A stretch of 64,000 nucleotides of DNA from Sorghum bicolor (lineage: Eukaryota; Streptophyta; Magnoliopsida; Poales; Poaceae): positions 56,234,629 to 56,298,628 of the forward strand of contig NC_012878.2 in NCBI RefSeq assembly GCF_000003195.3, given 5' to 3'. The translations under genes and the position numbers were made by a program. Under the pieces are notes generated by a model that did no database searches, was not told the DNA's origin, and was given only the letters and a program-made list of their open reading frames with translations. This document shows, one piece after another, positions 21,411 through 31,300 of this stretch; position 1 is the stretch's first letter, and each line of letters opens with the position of its first letter.

Positions 21411-24400
21411 TTAACCTTCACCGTGCCTCGCCCGCCGGAAGGCGAGTGCCCAAGCCTGTGCGATATGCCTCTTGGATGCCGGAAGTCTGAAGGCCCACTG
21501 GTTGGCGGCATTTGTGCACTGCAGGAGTAGTGCTTGAACGCTGGTTGTATCCGTTCTGAAGATGAAAGCGTTTCTTGCTTTCCATAGTTGCCAGCAGCAA
21601 ATTGCCAGGAAGGAGGAGAAAGCCTCTCGCGGGAAGGTTGGTGGGGGAGACCATGAGTGAATGAAGTCCAGGTCCCCGGGGTTTACCTGTATCTGCAGCC
21701 TCTGCCACAGCTGACCAGCAAGGGTGCACCCACAAACGATGTGATCTGCAGATTCTTCAGAGGCCCGACAGATTTCACAAGTCGGGTCGTCAACCACGGT
21801 TTTGGAGAAGAGAACCGTTCTGCATTGGATCCTTCCCCTAGTTAACAGCCACATGAAGAGTTGGACGCGTGGGGGAGCGTATGATTCCCAGATGAATTTG
21901 GCCTTGGGGCTAGAGGGTTGGGTTTTTGCTTTGATCATCTTGTAAATGGCACCGCTGTCCAGGCTGCATTCTTGTCTTTCGAACACCGAATTCCTGGCAT
22001 CACTTTGGTCTGATAGGTGCAGACTGCTTATCGCTTCCTGGGCATTCCGCAGTTCTTGTTGAGCAGCTGTTGATAGCCGAGGAACCATAGTGTTCTGAAT
22101 GCCAACATCAATGATTTCTTTGACGGAGGCCGACTGAAGTTTGCAGTGACTGAAGAGAGCCGGGTATACATCTGCAAGTGCATCATCTTCCAGCCAGACA
22201 TCATTCCAGAAGGAAGTCGACTCACCGTTCCCCACGCTCGCCGTGGTGATAGCTTGGTAGAGAGGCAGGAGCTGCCTAAGTGTAGTCCAGTGGTCACCAT
22301 GAACGTCTCCTTGCAAGTTTGCTAAGGATATCTTATTCTTGACCCAAGATGACCAGGCTGACGACTGGGGACAGTGAAGCCTATGGAGGAGTTTGAGCAG
22401 CAAGCAAATGTTTTGGATGCCAATGTCTCTGATCCCGAGACCACCTTGCTCTTTCGGGTTGCACACATTAGTCCAGGCGACAAGGCAGGAGGCAGGAGGC
22501 ACCTTCCCCGATTTGTCTCCAGCCCATAGAAAAGCTTTCCTGGTTTTATCCATTAGAGAAACTACCCCAGAAGGGATTTGTAGGGAGCCCATGATATATA
22601 CCAGCTGTGAATCGAGTACAGAGTTAATTAGCACGGCTCTGCCCATCTTGTTTAGAAGGAATGCCTGCCATGAGCTTAGCCGTCTGTCAGTTTTTTGGAT
22701 GTAGGGGGTGAAGGCGGTAAGTGGTAATTTGTTCACTGACAGCGGCAATCCAAGGTACGTTTGGGGGAAACCCCCCCTCGAGCACCCGATCGCTTGAACA
22801 CAGACACTAGCTTCCTGTTCCGCCATGTGAATCGGCACTAGAGTGCTCTTGCTGTAGTTGATGTGCAGACCAGTGGCAGCAGCGAAAGAGTCCAGAATTT
22901 CCCTGACAGCAGAGGCACCTTCCACGTCTCCTTTGAACACGAGAAGTGTGTCATCAGCGTACTGGAGCACTGCACAAGGGAGATCAGGCTCAGTTGGATG
23001 CCTGATCCTCTGCGAGCGTCTGATGAGGCATTGCAGGGTTTCAGCAACGATTAAGAACAGGTATGGGGATAAAGGGTCCCCTTGTCGTAGCCCACGCTTG
23101 CAGGTGATCCAGGGGCCAGCTGACCCGTTGACAAGAACAGCAGATAACGCTGAAGACAACAGGCACCTGATCCACCGGATCCAAGTGTCAGGGAAGTTCC
23201 TTGCCCTCAAGACCTGAAAAAGACCCTCCCAATTAACTGTGTCAAAGGCCTTTGCAAAGTCCAGCTTTAGAACAATTGCCGGCATTTTCCTTTTATGGCA
23301 AACTTGAACTAATTCCATTGCATAGACAAAAGTGTCCGTGATGGATCTTCCCTTGATGAAGCCAGTTTGATTTAGGTCAATGAGCTTAGGGATTTCAAGT
23401 TGCAGCCTTGTTGTCAGGACCTTGGAAATGATTTTCAGGCAGCAGTTTTGAAGAGCAATCGGTCTGAACGCATTGACCTCGACAGCCCCAGGTTTCTTAG
23501 GGATCAAAACCATGTGAGATCTATTCAGTCGCTGAAGGTCGATGTCACCCTGGTGGAATGCACACAGCAGACTGTGGATGTCTGTTTGAACCGTTTCCCA
23601 GGCCGCTTTGAAGAACATCGGCCCGAAACCATCCGGGCCAGGAGCACTATTCATGTTCATGGACAACAGAGCTTGCTTCGCTTCATTGGCAGAGAAAGGT
23701 TCAGTTAAGGTTGCGCTTGGGCAGTAAGACCCCGCGTATAGGTCGTTGAGGTCAAACGGCTGGCAGCTTCCTTGGACCCCAATGATGGATGAGAAGTAAT
23801 CCGTCAGAGCAGCCACCTTTCCAGCGTGGTTCACAATTTGTTGCCCGTCAACCTGAACCTCTCTGATGTAGTTGGTTCTGAGTCTTTGGGTTGCATTGGC
23901 ATGATGGAATCTCGTGTTGGAGTCGCCCTCTCTGATAACTTTCTGTTTGCTTCGCTGCTTCCAGTAGGCTGCCTTCATTCTGATATGTTGCTGCAGCATA
24001 TGCCTGGCTTGGCTGCGAACCTGAAATTCTTGTGTCGACAGGTTCCGAAATTCTTCAAAGAAGTCGAATAATTGGGTGATAAAACGGCAGTTATTAAGGA
24101 TAGAAGGGGGTGCCCTGTTACACCGAGCCCAAACCTTTGCCTTAGCCCTGGCCGACTTGATACGGGCGACAATCTGTCCGGCCGCATCGCCGACGTCGGC
24201 CACCGAACGCCAGCTCTGAAGGATGGAAGGAAGGAAGGTGTGGTTGTGAAGCCAATGTTTTTCAAATCTGAAGAATTGAGCTTTAGGAATTTCTGTATTT
24301 AGGGTTAGCAGCAGCGGATTATGATCCGAGGTGGGTCTTGGTAGAGAGGAAAGAGTGGCAATAGGGAAAAGGAAGTTTAGATGGTTGTTGGCGAATGCCC

Positions 24401-25034
24401 TGTCCAGGCGAGCTAGGATGGGAAAGGATTGAAGGTTGGTCCAGGTGTAGAGCCTGTCCGAAAGGTCGATCTCGTTGATACAAAGGTCATTTATCGTGGA
24501 GTTGAAAGCACTGGTGAGGGAGGAGTTAATCTGGCCGTTGTTTTTGTCACTAGGCTGTCTAACAAGGTTGAAGTCACCGATTAGAATCCAAGCACCATGA
24601 ATTAGGCTCGGCAGTTCCAGCAAGCATTGAAGGTAGTTGGCAGAAAAGATGTGGTCCGAAGGACCATACGTGTTTGTCACAGTGAAATCAGTGTTGGATA
24701 GGTTGCAAGCAAACTCACAGGTGATAGTGTAGGGTTTACAAAAATGGTTTTGCAGGGAAAAAACGTTTGGGTCCCAAGCAGTGAGAAGCCCACCGCGTGA
24801 GCCGTCGCTGGGCTGGAGAACAAATTTGAAACCGGGAGGCAGAAAAGTTTTAGCTTTGAAGAAATCAACTTCTCTTAGCTTAGTCTCTTGAATGCACAGA
24901 ATAACAGGATTAGCATTGATGAAAGCGTTGCGCACAATGTTGCATTTGTCCGGGTCGCCTAACCCACGCACATTCCAGGAAATGATAGAAAACGAGCGGA
25001 ACGAAGACAACGTTGGTTCGGTGTCGGAGTTCAT
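21411..25034 (-). CDS. LINE ORF2: endonuclease-reverse transcriptase, 1207 aa
   Basis: ORF2 nicks target DNA and reverse-transcribes the element RNA at the nick. An APE-like endonuclease is N-terminal (about residues 15-245) with ISWNVRGLGDP, IQETKL, GDFN and SDHNPLLL. The reverse transcriptase (about 480-760) has [37 protein letters not shown], the catalytic [11 protein letters not shown] and YLGLPLS. A zf-RVT region near the end has FIWESYAPPRVQLFMWLL and CEICRASEESADHIVCGC. There are no stops or frameshifts across 3.6 kb. The first ATG is at 25034; an in-frame GTG lies 18 nt upstream. All recognised catalytic motifs are present, so the protein may be functional. Confidence 0.93.
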   Translation of the reverse strand: MNSDTEPTLSSFRSFSIISWNVRGLGDPDKCNIVRNAFINANPVILCIQETKLREVDFFKAKTFLPPGFKFVLQPSDGSRGGLLTAWDPNVFSLQNHFCKPYTITCEFACNLSNTDFTVTNTYGPSDHIFSANYLQCLLELPSLIHGAWILIGDFNLVRQPSDKNNGQINSSLTSAFNSTINDLCINEIDLSDRLYTWTNLQSFPILARLDRAFANNHLNFLFPIATLSSLPRPTSDHNPLLLTLNTEIPKAQFFRFEKHWLHNHTFLPSILQSWRSVADVGDAAGQIVARIKSARAKAKVWARCNRAPPSILNNCRFITQLFDFFEEFRNLSTQEFQVRSQARHMLQQHIRMKAAYWKQRSKQKVIREGDSNTRFHHANATQRLRTNYIREVQVDGQQIVNHAGKVAALTDYFSSIIGVQGSCQPFDLNDLYAGSYCPSATLTEPFSANEAKQALLSMNMNSAPGPDGFGPMFFKAAWETVQTDIHSLLCAFHQGDIDLQRLNRSHMVLIPKKPGAVEVNAFRPIALQNCCLKIISKVLTTRLQLEIPKLIDLNQTGFIKGRSITDTFVYAMELVQVCHKRKMPAIVLKLDFAKAFDTVNWEGLFQVLRARNFPDTWIRWIRCLLSSALSAVLVNGSAGPWITCKRGLRQGDPLSPYLFLIVAETLQCLIRRSQRIRHPTEPDLPCAVLQYADDTLLVFKGDVEGASAVREILDSFAAATGLHINYSKSTLVPIHMAEQEASVCVQAIGCSRGGFPQTYLGLPLSVNKLPLTAFTPYIQKTDRRLSSWQAFLLNKMGRAVLINSVLDSQLVYIMGSLQIPSGVVSLMDKTRKAFLWAGDKSGKVPPASCLVAWTNVCNPKEQGGLGIRDIGIQNICLLLKLLHRLHCPQSSAWSSWVKNKISLANLQGDVHGDHWTTLRQLLPLYQAITTASVGNGESTSFWNDVWLEDDALADVYPALFSHCKLQSASVKEIIDVGIQNTMVPRLSTAAQQELRNAQEAISSLHLSDQSDARNSVFERQECSLDSGAIYKMIKAKTQPSSPKAKFIWESYAPPRVQLFMWLLTRGRIQCRTVLFSKTVVDDPTCEICRASEESADHIVCGCTLAGQLWQRLQIQVNPGDLDFIHSWSPPPTFPREAFSSFLAICCWQLWKARNAFIFRTDTTSVQALLLQCTNAANQWAFRLPASKRHIAQAWALAFRRARHGEG

Positions 25035-25154
25035 GTCGCTACAGTCCCGCACCCGACAGCAAGGTTCAAAAGCGAATTACAAAGACTAGAAAACGAAAGA
25101 TACACGGGCTTGCAGTCCCCTTTGGGACAGCCGGCAGAACTACCCTGAGAAAAG

Positions 25155-26217
25155 CTAGGCATTGTCGCTGGAATCCACCGCCGCGGCGCCCCCAGCGCCG
25201 AGGTCTAGCTCTGCCGCAGAGACGAGCTTCCTCAGCTCGGTCGCACTTAGGGGCAGGTTGTTCCTTGAGAGGATGTCCCGTTTTTTGATGTGCTTCTTGA
25301 GCTCCCTGGAACATCCTGACAGAGAGTTGAGCAGGGCCTTACGTTGCACAGCCTGCGTCGTCATGTCGATGAAGTTCGACGGTGCTTTGGCCGCCAGCCG
25401 CGAGCTTGCGCGCCGGGGAGGCACCGCCTGATGCGTGGAGCGCCCACGGCTCGCCGGGGCAGAAGCTTTGTCCCTGGGACGTCGTTGGTAGGTGATGATG
25501 GCCTTGGTAGATGTGCCCCGCAACTCAGCTGGAGCAGCAGTGTCGTTGGGCTCTTCTTGAATGGCGCTTATTGAGCCATTTAGCATTGGCGCCTGGAGAG
25601 CTTGGACATGGCGAAGCAGGACCTGCACCCGGCCGCCGAAGAGGAGGGCAGCAGCCATCAAAGCTGCTGCGTGGCGACGTGCTGCGCCGTGACCACCTCT
25701 GATCCCCGACGACAGGGGGTCAAAAGGGAGGCTTCCATGGGCCTCGGAACGTGGCAGCCGTGGGTACATGGCGCTGAAGTAGTTCGGCTGCGGTCGGCTC
25801 TGTTGAATCGAGCTGAAAGGGCCTGGTGGTCCTAGGCTGGGCCCAGGTGATGGAGGCGACGGCGGTCCGAAGAAGGGCGAGAGCTCCCCCCTGCTGTTCA
25901 GTTGGAACTCACGTGGCCACACTCTGATGGGCATGATCCTGGCGACCGCCCCGTCACGGCCAGCACCGTTCCTGGCGGAAATCCGCAGCTCGAGGGGCAG
26001 CTCGAGGCGGTCATTGAGCTCCAGTAGCAGCCTCAGGGGACCGAAGTGCTCGCCCGAGAGGCAGAGGGGGTCAATTTCCGCGACAGCAGCGAAGGCACGG
26101 AAACATTCCCGGATCTTGTCCTCGTACCAGTGTTCCAGGGGGAAGTCCACGACGGCCACAAAGGCAAGCCAGGTGGGCACCCTGAAGAACCTGTTGGCCG
26201 TCTCGTGCGGCTTCTGC
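25155..26217 (-). CDS. LINE ORF1 (RNA-binding type), probably 5'-truncated
   Basis: ORF1 of plant L1 elements binds the element RNA. The visible part starts KPHETANRFFRVPTW, continues with an RRM/DUF4283-like fold (LAFVAVVDFPLEHWYEDKIR, then VWPREFQLNSRGELS), a Pro-rich linker, and a basic C-terminal part (KALLNSLSGCSRELKKHIKK). No CCHC zinc knuckle is visible. It stops with TAG at 25155-25157, 120 nt before ORF2. The frame stays open to an ATG at 26285, but codons before 26217 are AT-rich and unlike the rest, so the true N-terminus is probably missing or the start lies in flanking DNA. Confidence 0.65.
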
Positions 26218-28349
26218 AGAAAAACACATGTATCTAAAATTAGTAAATTTAATGTGTTGATGCGGATTTGTGAAAACACATGCATTTCTCAGTCACATAG
26301 ATAAGGAAACAAACCACATCATTTATTTTATTTTTCAAATATAAAAACGTTACAGTGAAGCTAGTATAGCACCAGCACGACATGCGATCATCTGGTCCTA
26401 GATTCTTTTCTGCGTCACGTGTGGAGCAGTCAGTAGGGGGTAGTTAGACGCGTGGTGTGCATCTGGTGGGCAGATTCTGGTGTTTCGTAGGACAGGCGGG
26501 ATATTGTGTGGGTGTTGCCTGACGTGGAGGCAAATAATTGGGTAGGTGGATACCCTTTGGTTCCCTGGGCCCCACTTGATTGATGCTTTCGTCTTCTCCA
26601 TGATACCGCACCGCACTGAAAAATTTTGTAAAAGAAAATTTTCTTCATATAAAGATAATGCCGACTTTGTCTGCTAGGAATAGAGAAAAGGCGTTTATGC
26701 AGAAAACCGTATGCGCGCTGTTGCTCTCGCTCTAGCGAGAGGCCACGTCATCGGGCATGAGGTTGACACGATCTTTTAGCGGCATGCGGACCGTCTCCTT
26801 GTGTGCCGTGCAGCTGTGCTGAAAATGACGGTATCTTGAATGCAAAGGTGCCTGAATATGGTGAGGATGCGCAGGACCATCATCGTATAGGCTTCTTTAT
26901 TTGATCTGTCAAAGGACATACGAATCCTTAACAAGAATTAGTAGTATCTTTTTTTTTTCCTTTGCGAAACATTGTGCATAAACAAACACTGTGTACGTAC
27001 ATTTAGCCTATGATACACGGCTGCTAGCGTAGGCAAATTAAGCCAGCTCTATCCGAAAAGAGTAAGAACAGATATATAAGATTAAAGATTGACGGAGCCA
27101 GCATAAACGTCTTGTTGACAGATATTGCCATTCATTACTAAAAAGATTGCATCGTAAAATTCTAACTAGATCCAAGAAAAGCTTAAGTTTTTTTTTCTTT
27201 ACTGTTCTCGGACATGGCAACAAAACTTTACTTGGAAGTTGAAACTCAAAGGGCTTTTTTTTTACCGTTCTCGGACATGGCAAGAAAACTACTTGGAAGT
27301 TGAAACTCTGAGGGCTTTCCTTCTATGCATCCATATTGGAAGCATTTTCCAATTTTTACCTCATGTACATGTAATATAATCTTGTAAGATTCCGATCTAC
27401 TCCTACATGACTAGAAATATAGTGGCAGTTGCGTAGGTGGGGGCTAACCATAATAACCCCAAGGCCTTTCACGAGGCGAAAAGCCGAGCTACTGATTGAG
27501 GTTCTACTGTTTGCTGCTTTTCCTCTAGCTCAAGAGACGACAATCGAGTTCGGGGCACTGGTGATACGTTGCTATACTTGAGATGCAACATCAACTTTGA
27601 TTGAGCCACTGGCGAAAACGAAGAGGTGAAGAACGACAACCATACAATTGGCAAAGTAGGGTCGATCCGCTTAATAAAGTACATTCCAATAGATAACTTC
27701 TTACCAATTTCATTCATATGTATTTGCCAAATTATGAGTCATATAAATTTACTATGCATCTAGATACCTAGCGAATCATAAAAAGAAACGGAAAGAGTAT
27801 GTTTAGATATATATAAAACCTATACATCTAAAAAAAATAAATCAACTTACAGTTAAAATTTCAGCAGAAGACTCAACCAGATTCACTCGTTAAATAATAA
27901 GCAATTTAAAGTATGCATGTCACAATTTGGATATGCATGAGCATGAGGTCTGAGCTACAGTAAGTCTCCAATTCTGGGCTTAGAACTTTCTGCTGAACAT
28001 GATGATCAATCACACGGCATGCCAAAAAAAAAGGTGGCAATCAAACAGCCACGGAATGGCTTACCAAAAAAAGCAATGGAATATACAATATTGAAAATTC
28101 CTACATACCACCGCTCTTTTGTTTTTAATTATAATAACATTGCCTACTGTTTATTGACATATATCTGATGTTACACAGGTCACTAATTTCTTTACAACAA
28201 GGGTTGGGTCACGCCATAGCTCCCCGTGTGGTGAAGCCAATACATAATACATGCGTTGCATACAAGAATGGCCAAGCACAATGCATGATATAATCACACA
28301 AAAATCGCATTTGCTGGGGCACAAATTTGCTCTTGTTTAACTATGTAGC
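26218..28349. other. Intergenic spacer between LINE 1 and the clathrin assembly gene
   Basis: No gene is supported. It holds a CACGTG-type motif near 26415, an imperfect inverted sequence TGCTCTCGCTCTAGCGAGAG at about 26720, a short direct repeat at 27198-27318 and AT-rich DNA to the 3' UTR of the next gene. Confidence 0.5.
27198..27318. repeat. About 60-bp direct duplication
   Basis: Two adjacent copies share GTTCTCGGACATGGCAA, AAAACT, ACTTGGAAGTTGAAACTC and GGGCTTT. They differ by a 2-nt indel and a few substitutions. Confidence 0.75.
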
Positions 28350-31300
28350 CTACAGAAGTTGGGCACTGCCAAATGGGTTGTGTTGTTGATGGCCATTGTT
28401 CGCTACTGGGAATGCCCCGAAGCCAGAATCCAGAAAGGGATTGTTTGTTGCAGGACCCATGCTCATCTGTGGCTGCATAGGTGGTCCAAAGGGATTTGGT
28501 TGCATCATCGTTGGGATCTGCGGATGCTGCTGAGACATGGCAGCCATTTGAACTGATGGTGGGGGAGCAACTTGGTTTGACATGGCGAAAGGATCATTTG
28601 TCATGAATGGATTAGGTGCTGCTGAACCATACAGCTGTTGCTGTTGCCTCTGCCTGTAGGCCCCGTCATCATAAAGGCTGTCCAAAATGAGCTTGTCGAA
28701 TCCACCACCCTGTAAAATGAGGCCAGAAGTTTATTTTGATTGAACAAATTGTCAAATTGTATGAAATGTCATTGCTATGATTCAATGCTTAGCCTGCTAA
28801 ACTGGCTAAATTGAATTCTAGAATACCAATCAATTGGTTCAAGTGCTCAAGGTCAAGGTATACTACTCTTCTATTTCAAATTGTAAAGTCGATTTAGCTT
28901 TTCTAGAGTGCATAGTAAAAACTATGTACCTTGAAAAGCCAAAACAACTTATAATTTGGAATGGAGGGACCATTTCACAAGATGCACATGGTCAGCCAAA
29001 CATGCAATTAATGGCATTGGCATCATGCAGTCTAGAGCTACTCATTATGGGTGCAACACAAGGCATAAGACTTGTTCATGTTTATCTTCACAAACGCTGT
29101 AGTGCAGACAAGGGGCAAGGGGAGCTGCTCATTATGTTTATCTTCAGCCATGAATCCATAACACTGATCCGAACATATCATGCAGTTAGGCACTCCACAC
29201 TCTTCAAATAAGGGAGAACGAAAGTAAGACTAAAAATGCCCTATGATGGTCATATGTAAGATATGCAAGGCTGCGTATGATGTATGGGCCACAGCAATAC
29301 TGAGAGTACATCAAACGATGTGGTCTTGATCCAAGGAACAACCTAGCACAGGGCATGAATTGTCTCCAGAACATATGCCTACAGAAATGTTGCAACAAAG
29401 TTTTGACCAAAATGTATGGATTTACTTATAGGATGACCGAAAGATCATACGAAATAGTGCTGATGATGTGGGGGACATGTGAATATAACAGCTGTGACAT
29501 ATTCAGATGCCATAGCATTTCAACATGCAATGGAAACATAAACACATCATAAAAACTGATATGAAGGTTATAACGAAACAAACCAATTGACCAACAGAAG
29601 AAGATGAAGTTGTGTTGCTCGGTGCGGTAACAAGGGCAAGTTCCCATCCTGTAGCATCAAACCCCTTATCTTGAAATGCAGTGTTACTAGTTGTTGAAGC
29701 ACCATCTGATAAAGATGCAAAAAGAATCGACCGCTTAATGAAAGATCCTTTACAGGTACTTAACATGTGCTAGGAATTCAGAAGTAACATACTACCTGTT
29801 GGAACAATAGCCAAGGCAAGTGCATTGCTTTCTTCTATAGCTGATACAGCAGGATTTGGATCGTCTAAGCCCTATGAGCAAACAAAAAATCAGATTGTAG
29901 AAACAAGCACATAAGGTTTAGACCATAATATTAATGTGTTATTTTACCCACCAGTAAGTCACCAGTATCGGCCACCTCAGTCTTGGGAGGAGATGAAACA
30001 ACTTCAGTAACTGGTGGTACCGGAACAGGTTCTTCAACTGGTGCCTTCTCCTCTTCAACAGGAGCAGGCTCAGGAATTTCCTCTGATTCTTCAGGTTTGT
30101 ATGTAAGAAGAAGCCTCTCAGGAAGTTCCTGATGAACATGAAATTTAAGTTTAGTAATAGAAGCAAATGGAATAATTAGTTGAAGTTTAGTATAGAAGCA
30201 AATGGAATAATTAGTTGGTGTGTAGACCTATAATTGAAACAAGAGAATGAAGGAAAACTGGTGAATAAATTATGAAGGTTTAAGCCAGAGCAATGTGTGC
30301 TTGAATCAAGCTATATATTTTCACTTTAAACAAGAAAAAAGTATTTTTAATCACAAGCAAGTTAGGGTAGGATAGACTGCAAGATAGCAAATCCAACAAT
30401 TGAGTACACATTAACAGAAATTTTATACTAATGGTATCACCCAATCACTAACCAGGGGTTCCCGAACTGGGACCATGCGTGGAGCCTCCTTCACATACTC
30501 CTCCATAGTTGCAAGAAATGTTTGTGGTGGCTGAGAATTTCACCTCATAAGATGTCACAACATAATCCAGTGCAAATAGTCAAGACTAGACAGACAGTAC
30601 AGGTCCTCACCTCCCTCAGAGTGGGAAACTGAAAATTCCTAGCTAGTTCTAAACCCCGGCAATTCTCGTAGAAATCAGACAGACTCCCAGCCTGAAATGT
30701 GTCAAATAACCTAAATAAGAGCAACGAAAACACAGTGTTTTGATCTTTTTAGAATCTTGTAATACTTCAATGATCATCCTCTTCTGGACTCAGGTGTTAC
30801 CTGTTGGCCAGCTCTTCTGTAGATTTCAAGAGCTTTAAGTGCTTCATGTCTTGGCATCTCAAAGAACTAGACAAAACGAAAACCAACATAAGTGCACATT
30901 GTGAGCCATGCGCAAGAATATATTTCCACATGAAAACTAGCCTTACCTTATCAACAAGGTTGATAATTCCGTCATTTATTGCACAATAAATTTTAAAGCT
31001 TTCTTTTAGCACCTGTGCAAAATATAGCCACAATATGAGGTCACATCAACTATTAAGGCATGAAACAAATGTAGAATAGATCATACTATTATTTACTATT
31101 TAGTAATTCAATGACAGTTCCAAGCAGGAAAAAATAGGGGCATAATTCAATTACTTGTATAAGGTAGATTACTTTCACATATCAATGAATAATAATATAA
31201 CACAAGCTTTCATGGATGCTTCAGAAACAACCAACAAGGAGCATCGAAGGAAATATTTCCCAGCAGTAGGCATAGGTAATTTCAGGAAATACTTTCTTAC

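Larger units (their letters stand above)
21230..26217 (-). mobile_element. LINE 1: L1-type non-LTR retrotransposon, 5' end uncertain or truncated
   Basis: On the minus strand the order is partial ORF1 (26217-25155), a 120-nt gap, intact ORF2 (25034-21411), a 3' UTR and a poly(A) tract (T-run at about 21228-21237 on the plus strand). The 3' end contains CAGGTGGGGAGCGACTCCCC, a stem-loop shared with three other LINE ends in the window. The 5' junction is set at 26217 because composition switches there from GC-rich coding to AT-rich. No convincing target-site duplication was found. Confidence 0.85.

Noticed and set aside
21230..26217. LTR retrotransposon or viral origin for the reverse transcriptase at 21-25 kb
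   Set aside because: There are no LTRs, integrase or protease; the APE-like endonuclease, YADD motif, zf-RVT and poly(A) end show an L1-type LINE.
25162..26304. Plus-strand frames antisense to LINE ORF1
   Set aside because: Shadows of GC-rich ORF1 without motifs.
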